Assembly: GCF_024170165.1 (NCBI RefSeq)
Contig: NZ_JALJXP010000005.1
Span: 62,001-126,000, forward strand
Reading direction: 5' to 3'
Origin: Pseudomonas nitroreducens
Lineage (GTDB): Bacteria; Pseudomonadota; Gammaproteobacteria; Pseudomonadales; Pseudomonadaceae
DNA: 64,000 nt
In this document: positions 8,772 to 17,389 of the stretch, piece after piece
Position numbering within the stretch: position 1 is the first letter of the stretch
How the letters are laid out: every line of letters begins with the position of its first letter
Translations under genes and position numbers: made by a program
Notes under the pieces: generated by a model
Databases searched by the model: none
Seen by the model: only the letters and a program-made list of their open reading frames with translations
What the model was told of the DNA's origin: nothing

Positions 8772-10278
8772 CTTCAGACTCCCCTATATGCCCTTGGCAG
8801 CGCTCAATGGTGGCCGTTACAGCAAGGATAGTGGCCTCGTGCTGCGCCAGGGTGCGATTGTGTTGGAGTTCACCAGCTTGCTCGGCCACATCAATAAAGC
8901 GTTGCGCCTCCCGTTGCAGCGCTTCTTTCACCTGCTCGTGGCGGCCGTCCGCGAAAGGATGAAATTTTTTGCAGGTGTAACAGGCATAGACAGGGTTGTA
9001 GGGGCAGTGCGTGTGAGTGGGAAGGGCACAGGCACCTATGTCGCCAATATATTGCATATCGACAACCCCACGAACTTCCCTTTCGGCCTCAGTATCGCGG
9101 CGCCGCACGATTTCACCCGTCAAGAGACTGCGCATGATGCGTTGGTAGGCAGGGCTTTTACCGAGCGCCTTCTCTTTGATGCGGGCAATATTAGGAGTCG
9201 CCGTGACATAGGCGCGCGCCGCGACAGTGCTGTTGTGGCCGAGCAACTCGGCGATCAACTCTGCCGGTGTTCCCTGATCTGCCAGACCTTGACCTAGGTG
9301 ATGACGAAGTAACATAGAGACTTGATTCGGTCGCTCTATGCCAGCTTCGCGCAACTCGTTCTTGAGGTTAGTGCCGATACCAATTACCGATAGGCGCTTA
9401 CCGGCAGGGCTAACAAACAACGCTTCGCAGGTGCTGCCAAAGCGGCGCTTAAGCTCGGAGATATGGCTTTCAATCTTCTCCCCTAGAGGTCTGGTAATCT
9501 TGCGGGGGCGTCGCTCTGGACGACGCTGGCCGATCTTCTTGGCCATCGGTAGCCAGAGGGTATAGTACGTATCAGGCCCTGCAGTTCTAACCATTTCAAA
9601 ATCGGAAACATCTAATGCGTGGAATTGAATTAAGCGCGGCGCCAACTCGAACCCTAAGTGAAGTAATATGTTGGATTGAAGATTTATCCATCCATCTCTC
9701 TCGGCCTCTCGTTCAATTCGCTTAAGCAGCCCAACCTCCTCATTAAGCTCTAATCCAGTTTGCGAAAGGAAGATGCGAGAGTATTGATCTACGTGGTCAG
9801 ACTTAATTTCTTTAATTGCGAGATAAGTTCCTTGATTAAATCCTGCCAGCCCACGGCTTAACGCCCAGCGATAGAATATTCGAAATCCAACCAGGTCGTG
9901 TCGAGTGTCAGAAAGGCGTGTAGCTGCAAGCAGAACATCATTATGCTCCCAAGGAAAATCCTTCAGGATTCCACTCTTTGACATTCTTTTTATTAATCTG
10001 GAGAACATTTCTACAGTTCGCGGTGCATATTTCTCAAGAGAGTGAGCGATGAATCCTTTAAATATTTCCAGCAGACTTGAGTTGAGGTTAATCTCTTCCC
10101 AATTCACTTCAATAGGCAAACCTCCGTCGTACCATTTCCAAATAGTAGATTGGGTATTCACATATCGTGGCTGATCGTTGGTACGAGCCCGAATGGCTAC
10201 CCGGGGAGGCCCTTGAAATACGTAAGCACTTGAAGGAGAGGGCGGGGACACTTGGTCTTGGCTGGCGGGCGTAGTCAC
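8758..10278 (-). CDS. ginB: Tyrosine recombinase, second gene of gin-like operon
   Basis: I place the start at GTG 10278, because a perfect AAGGAGG lies just upstream and overlaps the previous gene's stop; the frame is open to 10371. The 506-aa protein has a SAM-like N-terminal half (FIAHSLEKYAPRTVEMFSRL) and a catalytic half with ELAPRLIQF (first Arg), a RHHLGQGLADQG box in place of the usual HxLRH, and LLGHNSTVAARAYV (His/Tyr). A Cys-rich tail (CALPTHTHCPYNPVYACYTC) could bind metal. The unusual box suggests a specialised or partly altered active site. It overlaps the following gene by 14 bases, so the operon is tightly coupled. Confidence 0.82.
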   Translation of the reverse strand: MTTPASQDQVSPPSPSSAYVFQGPPRVAIRARTNDQPRYVNTQSTIWKWYDGGLPIEVNWEEINLNSSLLEIFKGFIAHSLEKYAPRTVEMFSRLIKRMSKSGILKDFPWEHNDVLLAATRLSDTRHDLVGFRIFYRWALSRGLAGFNQGTYLAIKEIKSDHVDQYSRIFLSQTGLELNEEVGLLKRIEREAERDGWINLQSNILLHLGFELAPRLIQFHALDVSDFEMVRTAGPDTYYTLWLPMAKKIGQRRPERRPRKITRPLGEKIESHISELKRRFGSTCEALFVSPAGKRLSVIGIGTNLKNELREAGIERPNQVSMLLRHHLGQGLADQGTPAELIAELLGHNSTVAARAYVTATPNIARIKEKALGKSPAYQRIMRSLLTGEIVRRRDTEAEREVRGVVDMQYIGDIGACALPTHTHCPYNPVYACYTCKKFHPFADGRHEQVKEALQREAQRFIDVAEQAGELQHNRTLAQHEATILAVTATIERCQGHIGESEVDPV

Positions 10279-10288
10279 TGGCACCTCC

Positions 10289-11542
10289 TTAGCCGTTAAG
10301 CCGTTTCCATGCTGCTGAAGTCCGTTGAGCGTTATGTCGGTTGGCCGACTCCGCGAGATAACGGCTCGCATAACGACGTGGCATCACCGAGGCGTCTGAC
10401 CAACCGCAAACCCGCCGGAGCTCATCCATCGCTCGATCCAGTTCGTAATCGCGCGTCTCAATTAGGTAGGCCAAGAACCGGTCAGCGAAGGTGTGACGAA
10501 AGTCGTGAGCCGAAAGTGTAGGCAGTAGCCCCGGGTGCGCCAGTTCAATGGTCAGAAACAGTCGATCAAGCACGTTGGCTAAGGCGCGGATTGATAGCGG
10601 GCGACCCCGGTCAGAAATGAATAGATAGCGGGTCGGTAGCTTCATCGGCTTACCGTTACGGATAGGGCGCCGGCCACGCTGGATGTACCGCTCGTAGACC
10701 TCATACAACTGCGAGGAGATCGCTACTGTGCGGCTGTGTGTTTTCAGCGCTGGCTCTTCGGCGCGCGGGTCATCTGGATCATGCTCACGGTCATTGATGC
10801 TGACATAGGCGTGCTGGGAGCCGTGGTTGATATCTGTAGTGTAGAGCTTCAGGAGTTCCCCACGACGCATACCCGTTTCGAGCAACAGTTCGATCATCAG
10901 CCAATTGCGCAGTTGAACTCGCTCAGGGAAAGGATTATCCGCGCCACCTGGGCAGATCAGGACATGAATGGTTTCGAGCTGCGCATCCGTCAGACTGCGG
11001 TAGCGCGCCTGCTGAGGACGGACCTGAACGATGTGACTGTCGAAGCGACGTTCGATAGCTTCCGCGACGTCAACGAAGGCCGCATTGATTAAGTGGTGAG
11101 CTCCAGTACTGACTGGAGTACGTGGCAGGTAACGGGTTGCAGCCCAGGCCAAGTAGCGCTTCAGCAAACGCAGGTACTGGTCGCGGGTGCGAAGATCGAT
11201 CTTGGGGAAGAGTGATGAATCCGCAGCACCAATTTTGGCGGAGATATTGTCGGCTCGCCGGCCGCTCAGAAGCCAAACGGCATAGCCGTCCAGCACGGCC
11301 AGGATCGACTCAAAGCGGCACGCCAGGATGGCCTCATCGACACTGAGGCTGCGGCTCTCCGCATAGATATAGAACGCCTGGATAGCTCTCAGGTGCGCTG
11401 CAGCGGTGTTATAGGCACGGTACTTGAGTTTGAGTTGGACATAGAGAAACGGAACGAGCACCGGTAAGGGCGCAGCAGCGCCATCCTGCACCAGCAGTGG
11501 CATTCGACTGCCTGCAGACAGGCGACACTGAATCAGCTTCAT
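10289..11542 (-). CDS. ginA: Tyrosine recombinase, first gene of gin-like operon
   Basis: ATG 11542 (MKLIQCRLS, 417 aa) is my preferred start; the frame runs to 11614. The N-terminal half looks like a core-binding domain (YRAYNTAAAHLRAIQAFYIYAESR). The catalytic half shows ETGMRRGELL (first Arg), SAHDFRHTFADRF (HxxR) and MPRRYASRYL (Tyr region), so it looks active. It leads an operon of three recombinases and one small protein. That gene order and the sizes of about 400, 500, 700 and 140 aa are the hallmark of GInt islands, where all four are needed for excision and integration. A truncated relative lies at 4649-5086. Its promoter should lie in the AT-rich stretch at about 11600-11690. Confidence 0.85.
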   Translation of the reverse strand: MKLIQCRLSAGSRMPLLVQDGAAAPLPVLVPFLYVQLKLKYRAYNTAAAHLRAIQAFYIYAESRSLSVDEAILACRFESILAVLDGYAVWLLSGRRADNISAKIGAADSSLFPKIDLRTRDQYLRLLKRYLAWAATRYLPRTPVSTGAHHLINAAFVDVAEAIERRFDSHIVQVRPQQARYRSLTDAQLETIHVLICPGGADNPFPERVQLRNWLMIELLLETGMRRGELLKLYTTDINHGSQHAYVSINDREHDPDDPRAEEPALKTHSRTVAISSQLYEVYERYIQRGRRPIRNGKPMKLPTRYLFISDRGRPLSIRALANVLDRLFLTIELAHPGLLPTLSAHDFRHTFADRFLAYLIETRDYELDRAMDELRRVCGWSDASVMPRRYASRYLAESANRHNAQRTSAAWKRLNG

Positions 11543-11756
11543 AGCAGGCCCCATGAACAACTGAACATAGCCGGCTTGCAAGCATGGACGTGGAATGGGG
11601 GCCTGTCGAATCAAGAGCTTGTAAAGCTCATGAACATTATGAACATGGCCTATCGTTTAACATAATATACATTATGCGAAGTTGCCTATGCGAAGCGCAG
11701 GGTCGAGTGTCACAGATTAAAAGCCTTTAAACGGCCTGCTTGTAGTCCTGACCGCA

Positions 11757-11913
11757 TTTTCAAAAAACTGGATTTTCGTTCTCCAAAAAATGGACCATTA
11801 AAAATCAATCAGTTACAACGCCTATCGACAGCTGGCTGGTGCTCGGCTGAGCCATGCGTTCTCAAAAAACTGGACTCGTTCGTTTGCGTTACCGATTTTT
11901 TAGAAACTGGACT
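11757..11913. repeat. Array of four degenerate 19-base repeats
   Basis: Four related units read in the same direction at 11757-11775, 11778-11796, 11858-11876 and 11895-11913. Their shared core is TCAAAAAACTGGA with small changes: CCAAAAAATGGA in the second and TTTAGAAACTGGA in the fourth. Irregularly spaced direct repeats of this length resemble transposase-binding sites at ends of TniA/TnsB-type or IS21-like elements, but no such transposase is present in the window. The identity is unknown. Confidence 0.55.
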
Positions 11914-12646
11914 GGCTACGCGGCATAGTTCCCGCGCTGATGGCTTCGATTCGAGCTGCGATCCATTTTAGCTTGCTGATTCAGGGATCCTCAGCCATAG
12001 AGCTCTTACAGGGAGTTAGCCATTGGTCGCGCGTATTTTTATTTACTGGTGTCGCGTGCTACGAAAAAACGCATTCGATGCCTTAAAAAGAAATACGCGT
12101 TGGATCAAGCGGAAACAGCTGTTACTTCATGCGGATGGATAGTTGGCTGGTCTCAAAGCTCGCACACGCACCTCTCAATAAATGCACTCGCCCCCAGGTT
12201 CGTGCAGACAGAATCGCTCGGGCCCACAACCGCAAATAGCGCACTATTAGTGCGGTTTAATTGAGCGTCAGCACCTCGGCAAAAGCCGCTATTTCAAGGG
12301 GGGTTGGAGTCATGCCCTTAAAAAAATGCACTCTAGGAATTGGTGTTCCGGCATAGAGCGCATCTTTCTCATAGCCGGAGTCCTCAAACCTATTGCAGTG
12401 GCCAGGCCTGGCCTGTGCAAGGCAAGGCGGGTCTTTAGTCTTTAGCCGTCATTTACTACGAAAATGCAAGCTCAGCTTCGAAGACACAAAGGCTCTACAG
12501 CGCGTCCTGATCACGAAAAGACGAGGTAGAAGAAACGCATCGTTGTTCAGGCATCAGCGCACAGCAATAGTCTCTTAATTGAATCGGCGGTGAGGCGCTC
12601 CCCTGCAGCCAGTAGAGCCCCCTGAGGAGCACGAACCCAAAAGTGT

Positions 12647-12687
12647 AATATCCGATAATGGCTAGACCCGGATATTGCAGGATATCC
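12647..12687. promoter_or_regulatory. GGATAT repeat cluster upstream of recombinase gene
   Basis: AATATCCG at 12647-12654 and CGGATATT at 12669-12676 are exact inverted arms 14 bases apart, and a further GGATATCC palindrome follows a few bases later. The cluster lies just before the ATG at 12732, so it could be an attachment site or an autoregulatory site for that recombinase. Confidence 0.4.
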
Positions 12688-12731
12688 ACAAAACCCTCAT
12701 CCTAGAGGCATCATCTTCTCGCGGCGACGCC

Positions 12732-14024
12732 ATGCCTCAAACACCTCAGCCCTTGTTCGATACCTTCGAACGTTTTCATGAACTCAACTTCCTGGGCCTG
12801 GGTGGTGAGCTGCCAGTCGTGCTTGGCTATCTCCGATCAATGCCCGAGCAATGCATGGCTATCGAGGGATATCTAGCCGTGCGCGGCTTCCTCAAGTCCT
12901 ATGCCGGTAACCAAGCAACCTACAACTCCTATCGGACGCACGTTGAGCGCCTGCTTCTGTGGTCTGCGCTGATTGTCGAAAAGCCCCTCATCGAGCTACG
13001 CCGCCGAGATGCAGAAACCTTCATGGAGTTTTGCCTCAATCCGCCTGCTGACTGGATTGGCCCGATCGTTAAGTCTCGCTTTGTGCGCATCGGCGCAAGG
13101 AAGCGCGCTGACAGTGATACCTATGGCGTGAACGAGCATTGGCGTCCTTTCGCTGCCAGTGCTCCTAAACGAGATAGGAAAATCGCATCGGAAACGCTGA
13201 CCGCCCTCCCCTTGAGCGCCTACAAAATGTCCCAGGGCTCCGTGGCCCAGGTGTTTGCCGTGTGCGGCAGCTTCTTTCAGCACGCGATAGACGAAGGATT
13301 CACCGAGGTGAATCCGTTCCGGGCAGTCAAACAGAAGTCGGTCTACAAGCAGCGCAATACCCTGGATGTGGCGTCTCGCTCACTGACCCAACTGCAGTGG
13401 AGCTTTGTCATTGAAACTGCCGAGCTCATGGCGGCAGCTGACCCTGCTCATGAGCGCACTCTTTTTATCGTCGCCAGTCTCTTTTCTATGTATCTGCGTG
13501 TCTCTGACCTTGTGGGGCGTGATAACTGGCAGCCCGTCATGGGGGATTTCCGGCGAGATACCACAGGGAACTGGTGGTTCCACGTTGTTGGTAAAGGGAA
13601 CAAGGCGGCGAAAATTAGCGTGCGCGATGAGTTTATAGAGTCCTACCTGACCCGGTACCGCAAGCATCTACAACTGCCTCCCCTTCCCTCTGCGCATGAA
13701 AAGCGGCCGTTGCTCAGCACGCTAAAGGGGCGAGGCGGCCTTTCTGATCGTCACATCAGGCTTTTGCTCCAGGAGGTATTTGATCAAGCCCTTCAGAGGA
13801 TGCGAGAGGAAGGCTGGAGCGATGACGAGGTAGATCAACTCCGTTCCGCCTCTCTGCACTGGCTACGCCACACATCTGCCACATTCGATGCTCCTCATCG
13901 AGATATGAAGGATCTGCAGGCAGATCTGAGGCATAACAGCCTTAGCACGACGCAAAACACCTACTACAACTCTCTCGATGAGCAACGAGCCCATTCAATT
14001 AAGGGGCTAAAGGTAAAACGCTGA
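12732..14024 (+). CDS. Tyrosine recombinase (site-specific integrase), 430 aa
   Basis: The frame extends to a TTG at 12675, but ATG 12732 (MPQTPQPLFDTFERFHEL) gives a typical start. The N-terminal half has a core-binding domain (GNQATYNSYRTHVERLLLW). The catalytic half carries SMYLRVSDLVG (first Arg), VVGKGNKAAKISV (beta-turn Lys), LHWLRHTSATF (HxxRH) and LRHNSLSTTQNTYYN (His and Tyr). All six usual active-site positions appear present, so it should be functional. It is not closely similar to the gin recombinases. It sits directly upstream of the Lamassu-like operon and probably belongs to the element that carries it. Confidence 0.85.
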   Translation: MPQTPQPLFDTFERFHELNFLGLGGELPVVLGYLRSMPEQCMAIEGYLAVRGFLKSYAGNQATYNSYRTHVERLLLWSALIVEKPLIELRRRDAETFMEFCLNPPADWIGPIVKSRFVRIGARKRADSDTYGVNEHWRPFAASAPKRDRKIASETLTALPLSAYKMSQGSVAQVFAVCGSFFQHAIDEGFTEVNPFRAVKQKSVYKQRNTLDVASRSLTQLQWSFVIETAELMAAADPAHERTLFIVASLFSMYLRVSDLVGRDNWQPVMGDFRRDTTGNWWFHVVGKGNKAAKISVRDEFIESYLTRYRKHLQLPPLPSAHEKRPLLSTLKGRGGLSDRHIRLLLQEVFDQALQRMREEGWSDDEVDQLRSASLHWLRHTSATFDAPHRDMKDLQADLRHNSLSTTQNTYYNSLDEQRAHSIKGLKVKR

Positions 14025-14420
14025 GGGATTGCCGTGAGGCCGTTCCAGCGATCATCTGGTCACTGTTGCAGTGCTGCTTTCTGGTACAGCACTCCAGCCC
14101 GGAGATCTTGCGCTGCCTGAAAGCGATCGTTTTTGATGAGGCGTTCATGACCTACATTCTAGGTCAGCGCCCGCTCCCCAAATCTCACGACCTTGGCTGT
14201 CTTTCGCCCCGATGAGCGCAACGAAGGCGCATTTGAGCTAAATTGACGCGGCATGCTTACATAGGCGTGTTTCGCGCGGGTGTCTGTGAGCACAACCACA
14301 TGCGTAGTGGCACTTGGCTAGGTTTGAGCCGATCTATTCAGTATAATAGGAAGTCGAATCCTCTTGGAGCCCCTGCTCGCTCGGGGGCCATCTGGTTGGC
14401 TAGGTTAAAGGGAATCAACT
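14025..14420. promoter_or_regulatory. Noncoding leader before the defence operon
   Basis: No gene is visible. A perfect TATAAT at 14342-14347 is the best -10 element, although no good -35 lies at standard spacing. A small GC hairpin (GCCCC and GGGGC arms) follows at about 14369-14389, just before an AAAGGGA ribosome-binding site and the ATG at 14421. Transcription of the AT-rich operon probably begins here. Confidence 0.4.
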
Positions 14421-15491
14421 ATGCCTATGTCAATAAAATTTATCCGCGCCGATCATGGCGATTCTATTTTAATCCAAATTAAAAATAGAGAATCTACTTT
14501 TACTATACTAATAGATGGCGGGCCGGCTACAGCATTTCGAAACAATTCAGCGCGACGTGATGGATGTTTAAAGCTAGAGCTAGAAAAGCTTCGTGAAGCG
14601 AACACCCCAATTGACCTTCTAGTCCTAACTCACATTGACTCGGATCACATCGGGGGTTTGCTAGAGGGTTTTAAGGATCCTACCTTACTGCCCAGTTTAG
14701 TAAAGAAAGTCTGGTTTAATTCAGCTGCATCCATCTTCAAAAGCCGCTCTCTAGAAGTTAAGAGTGAGCACTACATTAGTGAAGACTTCAGTGCATCCCT
14801 TAAAACAAGTATAAAAGAAGGTATGACTTTTGAGGGGTTAATTAAGAAGCACAACATCTGGGATGAAGAACTCGTCGATACAAACTATCGCCCGTTTCTT
14901 CCTGATGGTATAGACATAAAAATTCTCTCACCTGACACCGCCGGGCTGGATCGCCTACTTCAAAAATGGAAGCCGTACAGTTCTGACGCTGATTTAAGGA
15001 CGGCAGGATGCGCTCATGATTACAATGAGCCATACAGCAAGCTATTAGAGCTTGATTCATTCAAAGAGGATGGGTCTAGACCAAATGGAAGCTCGATAAG
15101 CCTACTATTGGAAGTTGAGGGTTGTAGCATATTGCTTCTTGCAGACTCTCACCCATCAACTATCGTGAGTAGCTTAAAGGAGCTCGGCTATAGCGACTTA
15201 AACCCCTTGCAGTGCGAGCTAATAAAGCTTTCGCATCATGGTAGCAAGAAGAATACCAGTCCTGAGCTATTAAGAATTGTTAGAAGTCCTCGCTTCGTGG
15301 TCACAACAGACGGCTCTTATCATTGTCTGCCAAATAAAATGACTTTCGCTAGAATTCACCAGATACATCCCCACTCCCAAGTGCTTTTCAATTACCCTGA
15401 ATTGATCGAAAAAATATACTCCCCTAACGAGGTGAGTGATCTTGGGGAGCTTCTTGGGTCGATTGAAGAGGCGCTTCAAATTGGCAGATGA
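14421..15491 (+). CDS. Metallo-beta-lactamase-fold hydrolase, first gene of Lamassu-like operon
   Basis: This 356-aa protein starts at ATG 14421 with AAGGGA seven bases upstream. It has the fold signature LTHIDSDHIGG at about residues 70-79, the HxDxDH form typical of ComEC/Rec2-like enzymes. Later come LLADSHPS (about 235) and LSHHGSKKN (about 275), which supply further metal ligands. An N-terminal FIRADHGDSILI segment and TILIDGG are also typical of the family. It overlaps or nearly abuts the protease gene downstream. As the first effector-type gene ahead of an SMC-like ATPase, it is likely a hydrolase unleashed on phage sensing; nuclease or nucleotide-hydrolase activity is possible. The substrate is not evident. 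Codon use is far more AT-rich than in the flanking genes. Confidence 0.85.
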   Translation: MPMSIKFIRADHGDSILIQIKNRESTFTILIDGGPATAFRNNSARRDGCLKLELEKLREANTPIDLLVLTHIDSDHIGGLLEGFKDPTLLPSLVKKVWFNSAASIFKSRSLEVKSEHYISEDFSASLKTSIKEGMTFEGLIKKHNIWDEELVDTNYRPFLPDGIDIKILSPDTAGLDRLLQKWKPYSSDADLRTAGCAHDYNEPYSKLLELDSFKEDGSRPNGSSISLLLEVEGCSILLLADSHPSTIVSSLKELGYSDLNPLQCELIKLSHHGSKKNTSPELLRIVRSPRFVVTTDGSYHCLPNKMTFARIHQIHPHSQVLFNYPELIEKIYSPNEVSDLGELLGSIEEALQIGR

Positions 15492-15504
15492 ACGTTATGA
15501 AAAA

Positions 15505-16854
15505 ATGGAGTCGCATACCGTCTTTGTAGAAAATGGGAGCGGCGTCCTTGTTCAGCCAATGACTGAAGAGTACTCCTATATTCTGACAGCCAAGCATGTA
15601 CTTGAAGTGAGCCGCCACAAAGAGCCTGAAGATGAAGATGAAGATGAAGATGAAGATGAAGATGAAGATGCTGTAAAATATAAAGTCGCCGACGAAATTT
15701 TGGTAACCGGTGGTGCGGGTGAAATAAAGGTTCTTGAAAGGTATATACATCGCCACTCAGACTTGGCAATTCTAGTTATTGAATACATGCACGACCTGAC
15801 ATTGAAAGTAGCCAGCATACCGTTGGCTAGGGAACATAAGGTCTTGGTGCTTGGGTGTCCCGGAATAAGAAGGGCCCCCTTAAAAGAAGACTTTAATGAT
15901 CATATGCGCGACATTGCGGGAGTCGTGCGACGAGTGAAAGCTTCAACTTTCGAGATAGAGTCGAATGATAGGCCTAGCGCTCAAGAGATAAAAGGCATGT
16001 CCGGTTGCGGAGTCTTCATTGAAACTAAAGATGACTGCTATCTTGCAGGAATAGAAGTTTCGCTATCCGGATCAATTGGCGAGTTTCACGGTCGGGTAAC
16101 TGGTGTTCCAGTTGGAGAATTCAACTCCCTAATTGAAGAAGGCCGCTATCGGGGAGAGAAGCTAGCAGAAATACTCCCTCCACACTTGCTATGCTTATCA
16201 AAAAGCATTGACAAAATATTTGAATTTAGAGGCTCAGCAATCCGAGAGGTCTCCGAGAGAGCTCGAAATTATTTGCGCTCTATTGCACAAAAAGGCATAA
16301 CTGCTGCGTCCCCTCCTCCCTTTAAATTAAAGGAATCGTTCATTCATAGAGCGATTATAGGGAGCTCAAAGGGGCAGGAAATACTAGATGAAAAGTTCTG
16401 GAGCGCTTATCTAGAGTACCTAGTTGTCGGTCTGATTAAAAACAACCAGGAAGACATCAATGAAGACTTCATCAGCCTCCTTAGTTCGGATAGACATTTT
16501 CTCTACTCAGGCACTGATGGTGACTGGATGGACTTGCTGCCGGAGATTCTCAGCTCTGATATTCCTAATTTATCAGAAGGCTCGGCACTAATAATAGGAA
16601 CAAAGAGCTCGCCAGTCCTTGCCGAAATCTCGGGAATTCCTATAAGTCGAATTATCCCCAATATTGATTCGGATGCGTCTCTGGAATTCGACATCGGCTC
16701 ACCAAGGATGAAGATTAATAGCAATACGAAACTTTTACACATCGAGGGAGTCAGCCGAAACGCCATTATCGCTAACGAATTGAGACTCGGCCAACTCATG
16801 CAGACTGGGGATTTTATAGCGGAAGTTCGAGGCAAATATCGTGAAAACTTTTGA
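15505..16854 (+). CDS. Trypsin-like serine protease with C-terminal partner domain
   Basis: I prefer ATG 15505 (449 aa), 13 bases after the hydrolase stop; a GTG at 15436 inside the hydrolase gene is an alternative. The N-terminal 220 residues are a trypsin-like domain with a full catalytic triad: ILTAKHV (His31), RHSDLAILV (Asp86) and GMSGCGVF (Ser166). An acidic (Glu-Asp)7 loop at residues 42-55 sits between His and Asp. The C-terminal half is an unrecognised helical domain, probably the docking part shared with other three-component effectors. The gene overlaps the next one by 14 bases. No signal peptide is visible, so it should be cytoplasmic. Protease effectors next to SMC-like ATPases are known in Lamassu and ABC-3C systems. 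Confidence 0.85.
   Translation: MESHTVFVENGSGVLVQPMTEEYSYILTAKHVLEVSRHKEPEDEDEDEDEDEDEDAVKYKVADEILVTGGAGEIKVLERYIHRHSDLAILVIEYMHDLTLKVASIPLAREHKVLVLGCPGIRRAPLKEDFNDHMRDIAGVVRRVKASTFEIESNDRPSAQEIKGMSGCGVFIETKDDCYLAGIEVSLSGSIGEFHGRVTGVPVGEFNSLIEEGRYRGEKLAEILPPHLLCLSKSIDKIFEFRGSAIREVSERARNYLRSIAQKGITAASPPPFKLKESFIHRAIIGSSKGQEILDEKFWSAYLEYLVVGLIKNNQEDINEDFISLLSSDRHFLYSGTDGDWMDLLPEILSSDIPNLSEGSALIIGTKSSPVLAEISGIPISRIIPNIDSDASLEFDIGSPRMKINSNTKLLHIEGVSRNAIIANELRLGQLMQTGDFIAEVRGKYRENF
15628..15669 (+). repeat. Seven tandem GAAGAT units inside the protease gene
   Basis: Seven perfect copies of GAAGAT run from 15628 to 15669 and encode seven Glu-Asp pairs. Because the unit is six bases, gain or loss of copies keeps the frame and changes only the length of an acidic loop between catalytic His and Asp of the protease. 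Confidence 0.9.
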
Positions 16855-17389
16855 ACGAGCAGAGGCAAGCCCGCAACTTAGCGAGGCGTTTCGTGAGTTT
16901 TCGTGGAGCCTTTATAAGGCGAAGATTGGAGAGTCCTTTATCTCTAGCTTTATTTTTCTCATTGATAGCGAGGAAAATCTAGAGCAGAACTGGAGATACA
17001 TCTCAACTCGAATTGCCGCGCTATATCAATCCGCTTTGATGGACGACTATTCCGCCTGGAATATTTATCTTATTTTCAGGTGTGAATCAAAACTAAGTCG
17101 TGCGCTTCAATATGAAATTGAGAATGACAAGTTCTCAATGCGCAAGATTGTATATTCTGAAGCACCAAGACTCCTTCAATCAAATGTTGTGGAGCTGCTC
17201 AATAGCGAAATACTTGGTGCTTCTTTGGAGTCGCAACTTTTGCGCAACCTCCCCGATATCTCAGACAGAGAGCGCTCCGGCTTACAGGAACTATTCGATG
17301 AGTTCGGAGCTGTGCCAACCGATAATAAAATTGAATCGAAAAATAAAAGAGAAGAACTCTTGAGCTTCCTTCTTGAGAGGATTAAGTAA
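16841..17389 (+). CDS. lmuC: Small middle component of Lamassu/ABC-3C-like system
   Basis: The 182-aa protein starts at a GTG at 16841 that overlaps the protease gene by 14 bases. Its TAA is immediately followed by the ATG of the ATPase gene, so all are tightly coupled. It is helical, has no membrane segment and no catalytic motif; WNIYLIFRCESKLSRALQYEIENDKFSMRKIV is its most distinctive stretch. Position and size match the middle component (LmuC) that links the SMC-like ATPase to its effectors. The call therefore rests on gene order more than on residues. It is too divergent for a confident family match by eye. Confidence 0.65.
   Translation: MKTFERAEASPQLSEAFREFSWSLYKAKIGESFISSFIFLIDSEENLEQNWRYISTRIAALYQSALMDDYSAWNIYLIFRCESKLSRALQYEIENDKFSMRKIVYSEAPRLLQSNVVELLNSEILGASLESQLLRNLPDISDRERSGLQELFDEFGAVPTDNKIESKNKREELLSFLLERIK

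Larger units (their letters stand above)
11543..12731. other. Noncoding stretch between two recombinase genes
   Basis: I see no convincing gene in these 1.2 kb; open frames at 12049-12264 and 12393-12578 have no ribosome-binding site or family. The first 130 bases are AT-rich, with repeated GAACAT units and a near-palindrome CATAATATACATTATG, and probably hold the gin promoter and island end. A repeat array follows at 11757-11913. A hairpin CGCACTA-T-TAGTGCG lies at 12240-12254, and a GGATAT-type repeat cluster precedes the next gene. Confidence 0.6.

Noticed and set aside
12049..12578. Short open frames at 12049-12264 and 12393-12578
   Set aside because: They lack a ribosome-binding site, a family match and gene-like composition, and lie in a repeat-rich noncoding stretch.
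14348..14390. tRNA-like stretch GAAGTCGAATCCTC followed by a GC hairpin
   Set aside because: It looks briefly like a T-arm, but there is no matching acceptor stem, anticodon arm or D-arm upstream, so it is not a tRNA gene or a clear tRNA fragment.
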